Assembly: GCF_021440345.1 (NCBI RefSeq)
Contig: NZ_JAKCNS010000024.1
Span: forward strand, 1 to 64,000
Direction of reading: 5' to 3'
Source of the DNA: Kluyvera intermedia
GTDB lineage: Bacteria; Pseudomonadota; Gammaproteobacteria; Enterobacterales; Enterobacteriaceae
Length of the DNA stretch: 64,000 nucleotides
Shown here piece after piece: positions 19,288-27,961 of the stretch. The notes under the pieces were generated by a model. It was not told the DNA's origin. It worked only from the letters and a program-made list of their open reading frames with translations, and did not search any database. Made by a program: the position numbers and the translations under genes. The number at the start of each line of letters is the position of its first letter. The first letter of the stretch is position 1.

Positions 19288-20298
19288 TTACAGAATGTGG
19301 CGTTGGATTTCAGTGTCTTTGCGATCCAGGTAGTGAATCGACTGAATGCGGCGGATGGTGCGTGATTTACCGCGAATCAGCAGTGTCTCGGTGGTCGCAA
19401 TATTGCCCTTGCGAGTGATGCCGTCCAACAGGTCGCCTTTGGTGATACCGGTGGCGGAGAAGATAACGTTATCGCTGCGCGCCATATCGTCCAGCGTCAG
19501 GACTACGCCGGCTTCAATGCCCATCTCTTTGCAACGAGCCAGCTCGTTTTCCCCGATACGACGGTTCTCTTCGCTGTCGCCTTTAACGTGGTGACGCGCC
19601 AGCAGACGACCGTGCATATCACCATCAAGCGCGCGAATGACGGCGGCTGAAACCACGCCCTCTGGCGCGCCACCGATACCGTACATCACGTCGACTTCGC
19701 TGTCCGGCATGCAGGTCAGAATGGAGGCCGCTACGTCGCCGTCAGGGATGGCGAATACGCGCATGCCCAGTTTTTGCAGCTCAACAATCACGTCGTCGTG
19801 GCGCGGCTTGGCCAGAATAGTGACCGTCAGTTCGCTCAGCGGCTTGTCCAGCGCACGAGCGATATTGCGTAGGTTCTCTTCCAGCGGTTTGTTCAGGTCG
19901 ATAGTGCCTTTCGCGCCTGGGCCGACAATCAGCTTTTCCATGTACATGTCAGGTGCGTTCAGGAAGCAGCCTTTGTCGCCGACGGCGAGAACGGCCAGGG
20001 CATTGGCCTGGCCCATGGCGATCATACGGGTGCCTTCGATAGGATCGACCGCGATATCCACCGCGTCGCCGTTGCCGGTACCGACAGATTCACCGATATA
20101 AAGCATTGGTGCTTCGTCGATTTCACCTTCGCCAATGACGATAGTACCGTCAATATTGACCTTATTGAGCATAATGCGCATGGCGTTGACCGCTGCGCCG
20201 TCGGCGGTGTTTTTATCGCCGCGACCCAGCCATTTGTAGCCTGCCAGCGCCGCCGCTTCGGTGACGCGCGAAAATTCGATAGCCAGTTCTCGTCTCAT
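19288..20298 (-). CDS. glpX: class II fructose-1,6-bisphosphatase GlpX
   Basis: GlpX removes the 1-phosphate of fructose 1,6-bisphosphate in gluconeogenesis, needed for growth on glycerol. The start MRRELAIEFSRVTEAAALAG gives 336 residues as in E. coli; longer in-frame starts reach into recG and are rejected. Metal and substrate motifs GEGEIDEAP (56-64) and DPIEGT (85-90) are present. In E. coli it is the third gene of glpFKX. Here it is about 8 kb from glpFK and follows recG in the same direction. It must therefore use read-through from recG or a promoter of its own, and may have lost GlpR control. Confidence 0.97.
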   Translation of the reverse strand: MRRELAIEFSRVTEAAALAGYKWLGRGDKNTADGAAVNAMRIMLNKVNIDGTIVIGEGEIDEAPMLYIGESVGTGNGDAVDIAVDPIEGTRMIAMGQANALAVLAVGDKGCFLNAPDMYMEKLIVGPGAKGTIDLNKPLEENLRNIARALDKPLSELTVTILAKPRHDDVIVELQKLGMRVFAIPDGDVAASILTCMPDSEVDVMYGIGGAPEGVVSAAVIRALDGDMHGRLLARHHVKGDSEENRRIGENELARCKEMGIEAGVVLTLDDMARSDNVIFSATGITKGDLLDGITRKGNIATTETLLIRGKSRTIRRIQSIHYLDRKDTEIQRHIL

Positions 20299-20365
20299 TA
20301 CAAACTCGTCCAGGAAGTAAAATTGTGCGAAGTTTAGCACAGCCCTACGCGGGCTGCGGGTATCG

Positions 20366-22447
20366 CTACGCGTTGGAATAGCGTTCGGTTTCCGGCATCC
20401 AACGCTCAATAAGGGCATTGGCCTGCTGCGGATAACGTTCGTGAATATGACGGGCCAGGCGCTGTACTTCGGGGATCATGGCCTGATCGCGCAGTAAATC
20501 CGCCACTTTAAATTCGGCGTTACCGGTCTGACGCGTGCCAAGCAGTTCACCCGGGCCGCGAATCTCGAGATCTTTTTGCGCAATGACAAAGCCGTCGTTG
20601 CTGTCGCGAAGCACCTGTAGGCGCAGCTGCGCGGTTTTCGATAGCGGTGACTTGTACAGCAGCACGCAGTGGGAAGCCACCGCGCCACGGCCTACGCGGC
20701 CGCGTAGCTGGTGGAGCTGTGCCAGTCCAAGACGTTCGGGGTTTTCGATGATCATCAGGCTGGCGTTGGGGACATCGACGCCAACTTCAATCACCGTAGT
20801 GGCAATCAACAGATGCAGCTCGCCCTGCTTGAAGGATTGCATGACGGCCTGCTTCTCGGCGGGCTTCATGCGGCCGTGAACCAGGCCGACGTTGAGCTCC
20901 GGCAGAGCCAGTTTTAGCTCTTCCCAGGTGGCTTCTGCCGCCTGCGCTTCCAGCAGTTCAGACTCTTCAATCAGCGTGCAGACCCAGTAGGCCTGGCGGC
21001 CTTCGGTGGTACAGGCGTTGCGTACCCGGTTAATGATGTCGGGACGACGAGTATCCGGGATGGCGACGGTGGTTACCGGCGTCCTGCCCGGCGGCAGTTC
21101 GTCAATTACCGAGGTATCAAGATCGGCATAGGCCGTCATCGCCAGGGTACGTGGAATCGGGGTTGCGGTCATGATCAGCTGATGCGGATGGAAGCCCTGC
21201 TGCTGGCCTTTCTCCCACAGCGCCAGACGCTGGTGGACGCCGAAGCGGTGCTGCTCATCAATGATGACCAGCGCCAGACCGTTAAACTGCACCTGCTCCT
21301 GGAAGATGGCGTGGGTACCGACAATCATCTGTACCTGACCGCTGGCGATGGCGTCCTGCTGTACCTGACGCGCTTTGCCTTTCTGCTTACCGGCAAGCCA
21401 GCCGACTTCAATACCGAGCGGTTCAAACCAGCTGCGGAAGTTGTTGGCATGCTGCTCGGCGAGCAGCTCGGTCGGCGCCATTAGCGCCACCTGTTTGCCG
21501 TGAGCAATGGCGCGCAGCGCGGCAAGGGCTGCGACCAGCGTTTTACCGGAGCCGACATCGCCTTGTACCAACCGCATCATCGGCACATCAAGCGCCATGT
21601 CGTGTTCGATTTCCGCCACGACGCGCGTTTGTGCGCCGGTAGGTTTAAATGGCAGAGAATCAAGAAAGCGGTTTTTTAGTTCGCCCTGAGCGTTGAGGGG
21701 CAGAGCGTGATAGCGCTGCGCGCCAGCGCGCAGTGCCAGCATGCTGAGATTATGCGCTAATAGTTCTTCAAGGATCAGGCGCTGCTGTGCCGGATGTTTA
21801 CCGGTTTCTAAATCGACGAGCTGCAAAGACGGCGGTGGGCGATGCAGCGTGCGCAGCGCCTCCGGCAGGCTCATCATGCCCTGCGACAGCTCTGGGGGCA
21901 GCAGTTCGCTAATAGCGCAGGTATCCAGCAGGTCCAGTGCCTGGTCGGTGAGCTTGCGCAGCGTCGCCTGTTTAATGCCTTCGGTGGTGGGGTAGACCGG
22001 GGTTAAGGTCTCCTGCAAATCTGGAGTGCTGAGATCGCCCTGCACGCGGTATTCCGGGTGGATCATCTCCGCGCCGTACTTCCCACGCTTGGCTTCGCCG
22101 TAGGCCAGCACGCGCTTGCCGGTAGCAAGGCTATTTTTCATCGCCGCGTTGAAGTTGAAAAAGCGCATCGTCAGGATGCCGGTGCCGTCGCTTATCTGAC
22201 AGGTCATCATCCGGCGGCCGCCGAACGTGATGTTGCTGTTCAGGACTTCGCCTTCAACGCTGGCATACACCCCGGGAAGCAGTTCACCGATAGGGTAGAG
22301 ATGGGTGCGGTCTTCGTAACGTAATGGCAGATGCAGGAGGAGGTCCTGAACCGTGTGAAGGCCAATTTTTGCCAGCCGGCTGCTCTGCGCGGCACCGACG
22401 CCGGTCAATGTGTTGAGCGGAACGGCATCCAGCAGACGGCTTTGCAT
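20366..22447 (-). CDS. recG: ATP-dependent DNA helicase RecG
   Basis: RecG remodels stalled replication forks, R-loops and Holliday junctions. The 693 residues equal the E. coli length when started at MQSRLLDAVPLNTLTGVG; a longer frame into trmH is rejected. An N-terminal wedge domain precedes the superfamily 2 helicase core with Walker A GDVGSGKT (about 296-303) and box II DEQH (about 397-400). The TRG-type motif region follows and the C-terminus is ERYSNA. It follows trmH by five bases. Downstream it now meets glpX rather than the convergent gltS. Confidence 0.98.
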   Translation of the reverse strand: MQSRLLDAVPLNTLTGVGAAQSSRLAKIGLHTVQDLLLHLPLRYEDRTHLYPIGELLPGVYASVEGEVLNSNITFGGRRMMTCQISDGTGILTMRFFNFNAAMKNSLATGKRVLAYGEAKRGKYGAEMIHPEYRVQGDLSTPDLQETLTPVYPTTEGIKQATLRKLTDQALDLLDTCAISELLPPELSQGMMSLPEALRTLHRPPPSLQLVDLETGKHPAQQRLILEELLAHNLSMLALRAGAQRYHALPLNAQGELKNRFLDSLPFKPTGAQTRVVAEIEHDMALDVPMMRLVQGDVGSGKTLVAALAALRAIAHGKQVALMAPTELLAEQHANNFRSWFEPLGIEVGWLAGKQKGKARQVQQDAIASGQVQMIVGTHAIFQEQVQFNGLALVIIDEQHRFGVHQRLALWEKGQQQGFHPHQLIMTATPIPRTLAMTAYADLDTSVIDELPPGRTPVTTVAIPDTRRPDIINRVRNACTTEGRQAYWVCTLIEESELLEAQAAEATWEELKLALPELNVGLVHGRMKPAEKQAVMQSFKQGELHLLIATTVIEVGVDVPNASLMIIENPERLGLAQLHQLRGRVGRGAVASHCVLLYKSPLSKTAQLRLQVLRDSNDGFVIAQKDLEIRGPGELLGTRQTGNAEFKVADLLRDQAMIPEVQRLARHIHERYPQQANALIERWMPETERYSNA

Positions 22448-22452
22448 AGCGT

Positions 22453-23142
22453 TTACCCCTTGGCCTGCATGGTGGCCCACCACGAGGCATCGGCCTCGAC
22501 TTCACCCAATTCGTTGACACGAGGGTAGGGCAGGCCTTTACGTTTAGCGACGTTTGCCAGCACCGGGTAGCCACCTTCAAACAGCAGGCGCTGCTGTTCT
22601 TCATCGGGCAGCATGCTGTTATCGCGGCGATACATGCCGGCGTTTTGCCGCTGGCGCTGGGCTTCATAGAGGATGAGTGCGGAAGCAACGGAGACGTTCA
22701 GCGACTGCACCATCCCAATCATTGGGATGATAATGTCCTGATCTGCCAGGTCTAACGCTTCCTGAGTGATACCGGTTTTTTCCTGACCCATTAAAATACA
22801 GGTCGGGCGAGTGTAGTCGATTTCGCGGAAATCTACTGCTTTATCAGAGAGGTGAGTTGCCAGGATCTGCATGCCCTGACCCTTCAGGTGGCTGACGGCG
22901 TCGCTGATGGTGGGATGCGTTTTTACCTGAACCCAGCTGTTGCTGCCTGCTGCCGCAGAGACCATCGTGCGCATACGGCTGCCAGGCCAGACGGCGTGAA
23001 CTTCGTGTACGCCGACCGCATCAGCGGTGCGAACGATCGCCGAGACATTATGAGGTTTGTGGACCTGCTCCATGCAGACCGTCAGATCAGGCTGGCGCCT
23101 GGCGAGCATCTCACAAATTCGCGCATAACGCTGTGGATTCAT
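22453..23142 (-). CDS. trmH: tRNA (Gm18) 2'-O-methyltransferase TrmH
   Basis: TrmH methylates the ribose of G18 in the D loop of tRNAs using S-adenosylmethionine. The SPOUT-family knot motifs are present (ILMGQEKTGI and IPMIGMVQSLNVSVASAL). The start MNPQRYARICEMLARRQPDL gives 229 residues, as in E. coli; an in-frame Met six codons upstream is an alternative. It sits between spoT and recG. Its distance from spoT (124 bases) is longer than I recall for E. coli, where the genes almost touch. Confidence 0.95.
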   Translation of the reverse strand: MNPQRYARICEMLARRQPDLTVCMEQVHKPHNVSAIVRTADAVGVHEVHAVWPGSRMRTMVSAAAGSNSWVQVKTHPTISDAVSHLKGQGMQILATHLSDKAVDFREIDYTRPTCILMGQEKTGITQEALDLADQDIIIPMIGMVQSLNVSVASALILYEAQRQRQNAGMYRRDNSMLPDEEQQRLLFEGGYPVLANVAKRKGLPYPRVNELGEVEADASWWATMQAKG

Positions 23143-23219
23143 TGGCACTTCATCCTTCAAATTACCTCGGCGTTAGCTGCACTCACCCCGGAAACGCACC
23201 GCTGTACGTCCCGGGGAAA

Positions 23220-23252
23220 TCATTCCTCTGCCGCCTTACGCAGTGGGAATGA
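23220..23252. repeat. hairpin in the spoT-trmH spacer
   Basis: TCATTCC-t-CTGC...GCAG-t-GGGAATGA is an imperfect inverted repeat of about 12 bp. It lies inside a spacer that E. coli largely lacks. It could be part of a small intergenic repeat or an RNA processing site. Confidence 0.45.
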
Positions 23253-23266
23253 CGTTGTGTCTAAAA

Positions 23267-23740
23267 CTAGTTACGGTTACGGGTGACTTTGATGACGTCT
23301 GGCATGACGCGGATTTTGCGCATGATATTAGCCAGATGCACGCGGTCGCGAGCGGTCAGACGGATAAAGGCGCTGTAGACGCGGCCGTCTTTTTCTTCCG
23401 TATTCAAACTCTGAATATTGGATGTCGCGGTGTTGATGGCGGCAGTCAGGTTGGCTAACGCCCCCTGATGGTTGAACATATCGACCTTAATCTCGGTGAT
23501 AAATTCCTGTGCCGTCTCTTTGTCCCACTCTACCGCCATGAATTTCTCAGGTTCTTTCTGATAGCCGCGAATGTTGCGGCAGGATTCATGGTGGATGACC
23601 AACCCTTTACCCGGGCTGACGTGAGCAATGATCGGGTCGCCTGGAATTGGACGACAGCATTTCGCAAAGGTGATCAGCACGCCATCTGCGCCTTTAATCG
23701 GCAGATGGGTAAGCCCAGAGGCTCCCGGCGCCAGCGGCGT
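23267..23740 (-). CDS. spoT: SpoT, C-terminal part only (5' end missing)
   Basis: SpoT makes and degrades (p)ppGpp. Only the last 157 codons are here: the conserved-cysteine region (ITFAKCCRPIPGDPI) and the C-terminal ACT domain (EIKVDMFNHQGALANLTAAI to VTRNRN). The catalytic hydrolase and synthetase domains are absent because the sequence runs into a G/C-only tract at 23741. trmH and recG follow as in E. coli. Since spoT hydrolase is essential when relA is present, the true gene is probably intact in the cell and the break is in the sequence. Confidence 0.92.
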   Translation of the reverse strand, partial: TPLAPGASGLTHLPIKGADGVLITFAKCCRPIPGDPIIAHVSPGKGLVIHHESCRNIRGYQKEPEKFMAVEWDKETAQEFITEIKVDMFNHQGALANLTAAINTATSNIQSLNTEEKDGRVYSAFIRLTARDRVHLANIMRKIRVMPDVIKVTRNRN

Positions 23741-23838
23741 GGGGGGGGCCGGGGGGGGGGTGGGGGCGCGGCCTCGCGCGCCGCCCGCCCCCGGGGGGGC
23801 GCCCCCCCCCCCCCCCCCCGCGGGGGCGCCCCCCCCCG
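23741..23838. other. low-complexity G/C tract at a suspect join
   Basis: These 98 bases contain no A and only two T; the rest are runs of G and C up to about 20 long. The tract cuts spoT and cbiO, genes that are far apart in known enterobacterial chromosomes. Nothing biological is recognisable. A sequencing or assembly artefact is the simplest reading. Confidence 0.85.
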
Positions 23839-23985
23839 GCCGCTGAGGTTCATAAACAGCGTCGATTTTCCACAGCCGTTGGCCCCCACCAGACCGGTGA
23901 CGGCCTGGCGGGAGAAATCCAGCGTCAGCCCTTTGAGCGTCGGTTCATCCTGGTAACGAAACCAGAGATCGCGGGTCGCCAGCAT
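23839..23985 (-). CDS. cbiO: CbiO cobalt-importer ATPase, N-terminal fragment
   Basis: CbiO is the ATPase of the CbiMNQO cobalt importer. Only 49 codons are present, from MLATRDLWFRYQDEPTLKGL to the Walker A motif GANGCGKSTLFMNLSG. The usual protein has about 270 residues with the Q loop, signature and Walker B, all missing. Homology stops exactly at the G/C tract. It follows cbiQ closely on the same strand. In Salmonella cbiP and cobUST would follow. Confidence 0.93.
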
Positions 23986-23993
23986 GGTAGTCC

Positions 23994-24671
23994 TTACAGG
24001 TGAAAATCACCCTGATACAGTTTGATATCAAGCGAAGTGCTCATCTGTTGATAACGCATAAGCACGCGGGTAAACAGCAGCCCAACCAGCATCGACAGCG
24101 AGCGGTAGCCCAGGCGGACATTGCGGTAGCCAAAACGCAGCGTTTGCGCCCGGTGAATGGCCATCGCCTCATCAAGCAGAATAAAGATAAAACGCCAGGT
24201 CAGCAGGATTTGCTCGGTGAGCAGGCGCGGCACGCGCGCCCGTTTGAGCAGTACGATAAGCTGCGGAAACGGCAGGTTCAGCACCAGCCAAAAGGTGGCC
24301 GATAGCGCCGCCAGGCTACGCCAAAAGGTCTCATTGGCGGTGGTCAGCCCAACCTGAGTGATGCCCAGGTGAAACCCGCCGAGCGACACACTCGCCAGCA
24401 GCGTATGCGCATCCCGGCTCACGCTAAACACGATAGTCAGCACGCCCACCAGCAGAAATCCCAGCGGCAGCGCCATCCAGCGACACCAGCGCCAAAAGGA
24501 GATACGCAGCAGCCAGCAGGTCAGCGCCGCCGTGACCGCCATCAGCAGAGCCTGCCCCAGCGGCGGCAGGCTAAAGGCCAGAATCATCAGCAGCAGCCAG
24601 AACAGGAATTTCCGTTCTGGCGCGATGTGAAACCAACGGCTTTGGTAGCTGAGTCGGTCAAGCCCGGTCAT
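23994..24671 (-). CDS. cbiQ: cobalt ECF transporter membrane subunit CbiQ
   Basis: CbiQ is the transmembrane coupling (T) subunit linking the ATPase CbiO to the substrate-binding CbiMN. The start MTGLDRLSYQSRW gives 225 residues, as in Salmonella. It has several membrane segments and the family's cytoplasmic Ala/Arg-rich motifs (KRARVPRLLTEQ and HRAQTLRFGY). It overlaps the end of cbiN by 14 bases, which suggests translational coupling. Confidence 0.96.
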   Translation of the reverse strand: MTGLDRLSYQSRWFHIAPERKFLFWLLLMILAFSLPPLGQALLMAVTAALTCWLLRISFWRWCRWMALPLGFLLVGVLTIVFSVSRDAHTLLASVSLGGFHLGITQVGLTTANETFWRSLAALSATFWLVLNLPFPQLIVLLKRARVPRLLTEQILLTWRFIFILLDEAMAIHRAQTLRFGYRNVRLGYRSLSMLVGLLFTRVLMRYQQMSTSLDIKLYQGDFHL

Positions 24672-24939
24672 CATTGCGCTGACGGCCTTTGTAGTAGCCC
24701 AGAATGTAGAAAATCACCGCCGCCCCCAGCGATCCCTGCAGGGTAAACAGCAGGCTTTCAATCTCCCCGCTCGCCGGTTCATACAGCGGCTGGAACCACG
24801 GTTCATAGTGCGGCGCCACCGCTTGGATCTGATTTTCCGCTTCGCCGTCGGAGCCCCCGTATTCACCGCCGTGATTGATAAAGAACGGCAGGACCACCAG
24901 GCCAATCACCATCGCCAGTAGAATCAGTGTCTTTTTCAT
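24658..24939 (-). CDS. cbiN: cobalt transport protein CbiN
   Basis: CbiN is the small accessory subunit that, with CbiM, forms the cobalt-specific module of the importer. The 93 residues have two membrane segments (about 5-24 and 69-85) around a periplasmic loop with the conserved HGGEYGGSDGEAENQI. It starts one base after cbiM ends and overlaps cbiQ. Confidence 0.95.
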   Translation of the reverse strand: MKKTLILLAMVIGLVVLPFFINHGGEYGGSDGEAENQIQAVAPHYEPWFQPLYEPASGEIESLLFTLQGSLGAAVIFYILGYYKGRQRNDDRA

Positions 24940-24940
24940 C

Positions 24941-25678
24941 TTAATGCCCTCGTGCAGGGATCAGCTGACGCTTGGTCAACTGGTCGTAGATCATCACCGT
25001 CAGCAGCCCTTCGGCAATGGCGATCGGGATCTGCGTCAGACAGAAGATCCCCATAAATTTCAGGCTCGATCCGGTAAACCCGCTTTGCGGATCCGGGAAA
25101 GCGGCCCCCAGCTGGAGCGAGGTGACAAAATAGGTAGCTAGATCCGCCAGCATGGCGCAGAGGAATACCGACACATCGCGACGGAATCCGGCCTTACAGG
25201 CCATTTTCCACACCAGATAGCCGACGATAGGCCCAATAACCGCCATCGACATACCGTTAGCACCCAGCGTCGTTAATCCGCCGTGCGCCAACAGCAGCGC
25301 CTGGAATAACAGTACGATGGCGCCAAGGATCGCTACCACGCCTGGCCCAAACAGGATCACCGCCAGCCCTACGCCCGTCGGGTGTGAGCAGCTTCCGGTA
25401 ACAGACGGAATCTTCAGCGCTGAAAGGACAAAAATAAACGCTCCGCACAGCGCCAGCAGCACCTTCTGGTTACTGTCGTCCTGCACAATACGGCGCAGAC
25501 GCACCAGCCCGTACCACAGGCACGGCAGAAACAGCAGCCACCACGCCAGCGCCCACATTGGCGGCAAAAAGCCTTCCATAATGTGCATCGCAAAGGCCTG
25601 CTCCGGCACCACCAGCAGAAGCAGCGCTGCCGCCGCACCGCTCAACGAAAGCTTTTTAAGCTGTTGTTCTAAATTCAC
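24941..25678 (-). CDS. cbiM: cobalt transport protein CbiM (GTG start)
   Basis: CbiM is the substrate-capture membrane subunit for Co2+. The GTG start (GTG AAT TTA GAA) overlaps the cbiL stop as GTGA and gives 245 residues, the Salmonella length. An N-terminal hydrophobic segment ends in [12 protein letters not shown]; the His of the exposed MHIMEG is the metal ligand in this family. Further membrane segments and [14 protein letters not shown] follow. The ATG-started longer frame runs into cbiL and is rejected. Confidence 0.95.
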   Translation of the reverse strand: MNLEQQLKKLSLSGAAAALLLLVVPEQAFAMHIMEGFLPPMWALAWWLLFLPCLWYGLVRLRRIVQDDSNQKVLLALCGAFIFVLSALKIPSVTGSCSHPTGVGLAVILFGPGVVAILGAIVLLFQALLLAHGGLTTLGANGMSMAVIGPIVGYLVWKMACKAGFRRDVSVFLCAMLADLATYFVTSLQLGAAFPDPQSGFTGSSLKFMGIFCLTQIPIAIAEGLLTVMIYDQLTKRQLIPARGH

Positions 25679-26388
25679 TGTCCTTGCCCCCACTGTTTAT
25701 TCACCAGAATGGTTGAGAAATAAGGCAGCGGCTGGTCGTCGCTCACCTCCGCCAGATTTCGCCAGCACTGTTCACCAGGCAGCGTCGCCTCGGCCATCAA
25801 CACGGCATGGTCCAATAGCCCTGCTCTGGCCAGCAGCGCTTTGATGCGCGGGAAACGCCCGTAAACCTTCATCAGCACCAGGCTGTCGTGCTGCGCCAGC
25901 GCGCGTTCAATCTCTGCCTCCGGTGCGGTGCAGGCGACCACGGCCAGTGACTGCTGTTCCATGGCCAGCGGCATCTGCGCACGGGCGGCAATCGCCGCAA
26001 ATGAGGTCACGCCGGGCACAATCTCCAGCCACTCCGGGCTGCCAATCCGTTGCAGTAAAAAGACCCAGGTGCTGAAGAGCATGGCATCACCGAGGGTGAT
26101 AAATCCCACCCGTTTTCCGGCTTCCACTTCGTGCACCAGCGCACGGGAAACGTCATCCCACACCGCCTCTTTTTCCGCGCTGTCGGCGCTCATCGGGAAA
26201 TGGCAGCAGCGCACTTCGGTATGCTCGCCTAAATATTCACGCACGATAGAGAGCGCGAGGCTGTCGCCGCCTTTACGCCCCGCCGGAGCATAAAGGATAT
26301 CGAGCGAGCCCAGAATGCGCGCCGCGCGCACGGTAATCAGATCTGCAGCGCCAGGCCCGGTGCTCAGGGCATACAGTTTTCCGCTCAT
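25675..26388 (-). CDS. cbiL: cobalt-factor II C20-methyltransferase CbiL
   Basis: CbiL uses S-adenosylmethionine to methylate C-20 of cobalt-sirohydrochlorin, giving cobalt-factor III. The 237-residue protein has the tetrapyrrole methylase pattern ([20 protein letters not shown] at the start, [25 protein letters not shown]). It overlaps cbiK by four bases (ATGA) and cbiM by four (GTGA). Confidence 0.95.
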   Translation of the reverse strand: MSGKLYALSTGPGAADLITVRAARILGSLDILYAPAGRKGGDSLALSIVREYLGEHTEVRCCHFPMSADSAEKEAVWDDVSRALVHEVEAGKRVGFITLGDAMLFSTWVFLLQRIGSPEWLEIVPGVTSFAAIAARAQMPLAMEQQSLAVVACTAPEAEIERALAQHDSLVLMKVYGRFPRIKALLARAGLLDHAVLMAEATLPGEQCWRNLAEVSDDQPLPYFSTILVNKQWGQGQ

Positions 26389-27164
26389 GCGACCTCCAGC
26401 GACTGTTGCAGGTGTTCCACAAACATCGCCCGCACCGCCGGGTTCTCACCCAGCCCTTGCAGCCACGGCGTTGCCGCGATGCCGGCGGCGGTAAATAGCG
26501 TTTTCCACGAGTCCTCTTCATCGGAGGCCATATCGTTAATCGCATGGTCACCCGCGACCAGCATTAGCGGCATCAGGTGCACACCGCGCACGCCTTCCTG
26601 ATTCAGGCTTTCAATCAGCACGTCAACTTCCGGGTAGCTCTCAACTGCCCCCACCCGCGCCGGGAAGCGCTGGACGCTCATCATATGGTCAAGGCAGGCG
26701 TAGGCGGCAAAGGCATGGTGGCTGGCACCGTGGCCCATAAACACCACTTTTTCGTCGGCGTTCAGCGCCGGCATCTGCTGCTCCAGCGCCTGCATTAAAC
26801 ACACATAGTCGTCATGGCCGCTCAACAGCGGCGTGCCGATCGTCAGACGACGAAACAGCGGGCGCAGGCTTTGCACTTCGCGGGCAATCTTCTCGTACTC
26901 ATCGCCGTTGATAATGTGCAGCGACTGTACCGCGACGTCTTCGTAGCCCTGCTCGGCCAGCTTTTGCAGCGCCTCCAGCGGCGTGTCGGTTTCGATGCCG
27001 TCACGCTGTTTCAGCTTGCGAATAATCATGCCGGAGGTGAAGGCGCGAAACAGGTCGCGGTCGGGACAGCTTGCCGCCAGTTCACGTTCGCAGGCGACGA
27101 TGTTCTTCTCACAGGTATCGTGATAGCTGGTGCCGAAGCTCACCACTAAAAGCGCTTTTTTCAT
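26385..27164 (-). CDS. cbiK: sirohydrochlorin cobaltochelatase CbiK
   Basis: CbiK inserts Co2+ into sirohydrochlorin, the step that commits it to cobalamin. The 259 residues match Salmonella CbiK, with the two metal-site histidines at 145 (MGHGASHH) and 207 (AGDHAIND). It has no signal peptide and is cytoplasmic. The end overlaps cbiL and the start overlaps cbiJ by four bases. Confidence 0.96.
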   Translation of the reverse strand: MKKALLVVSFGTSYHDTCEKNIVACERELAASCPDRDLFRAFTSGMIIRKLKQRDGIETDTPLEALQKLAEQGYEDVAVQSLHIINGDEYEKIAREVQSLRPLFRRLTIGTPLLSGHDDYVCLMQALEQQMPALNADEKVVFMGHGASHHAFAAYACLDHMMSVQRFPARVGAVESYPEVDVLIESLNQEGVRGVHLMPLMLVAGDHAINDMASDEEDSWKTLFTAAGIAATPWLQGLGENPAVRAMFVEHLQQSLEVA

Positions 27165-27961
27165 TGTTGTTTCCTTGATTCCGTGGCCTGCCAGCGCGCT
27201 AAACGCTCGGCAAACGCAGTCAAACTATCCAGTCGTTCGTCGCCGGTCACCAGCGGTGCCGGACGGGTAATCACCACGCAGGGAATGCCAGCATCGAGGC
27301 AAGGCTGAACCTTTTCCCGATAGCCGCCTTCCGCACCGGAAGCCTTGGTGACCATCACATCAGCGCGGCAGTGGCGGTAGAACGCCGCGTTAAACTCGGC
27401 GCTAAACGGCGCGCAAATCGCAAAAATTTCCCCGACGCCAAAACCTAATTCAGCGCACTGTTGCACCACCTCTGGGACCGGCAGCACGCGGGCAAGCAGC
27501 GTTTTTTCCGGCAGCCCTGCGCGCCACAGCGCCAGGTCTTTACTGCCGGTGGTTAGCAGGACGCGATCGCCCATCCCGCGAATTAACGCGCAGGCATCGT
27601 CGATGCTGGCTACGTAGTGCAGCAGCGGATGCGTCAGGGAGTCGAGCTGCTCCGGGCGCTGGTAGCGGCTGAGCAACACACCTGTCTGCTCGCAGGCCGC
27701 CTGCACGTTACGGCTCACTACTTCGGCGTACGGGTGCGAAGCATCAATCACCCAGCGAGTGTGCTGCTCGCGTAGCCAGGCGACCATCTCTGCTAGCTCA
27801 AGCCGCCCGCAGCGCACCTGGCCTGCAATATCACCGGCCAGCGCGGCACCGGTGGGCGTCGCCACCGACACGGTGTAGCGCACGCCTGCGGCATCCAGCT
27901 GCTGGCAAATCGCCCGCGCATCGCTGGTGCCGCCCACCACCAGAACATCGCCGTAATTCAC
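27161..27961 (-). CDS. cbiJ: precorrin-6A reductase CbiJ (GTG start)
   Basis: CbiJ reduces cobalt-precorrin-6A with a nicotinamide cofactor. The GTG start (GTG AAT TAC GGC) overlaps the cbiH stop as GTGA and gives 266 residues, close to Salmonella. The N-terminal nucleotide-fold motif VLVVGGTSDARAIC (about 6-19) and the conserved DASHPYAE (about 81-88) and TKASGAEGGYREKV are present. The longer ATG frame lies inside cbiH and is rejected. Confidence 0.94.
   Translation of the reverse strand: MNYGDVLVVGGTSDARAICQQLDAAGVRYTVSVATPTGAALAGDIAGQVRCGRLELAEMVAWLREQHTRWVIDASHPYAEVVSRNVQAACEQTGVLLSRYQRPEQLDSLTHPLLHYVASIDDACALIRGMGDRVLLTTGSKDLALWRAGLPEKTLLARVLPVPEVVQQCAELGFGVGEIFAICAPFSAEFNAAFYRHCRADVMVTKASGAEGGYREKVQPCLDAGIPCVVITRPAPLVTGDERLDSLTAFAERLARWQATESRKQQ

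Noticed and set aside
23674-23838. Frame continuing from cbiO through the G/C tract as a Pro/Arg/Gly-rich protein
   Set aside because: The tract has no codon structure and looks artificial; the continuing frame exists only because such sequence lacks stop codons.
23741-23838. G/C tract as a CRISPR, quadruplex switch or GC-rich coding repeat
   Set aside because: There is no repeat-spacer order and no reading constraint, and both flanking genes are cut; artefact is simpler.
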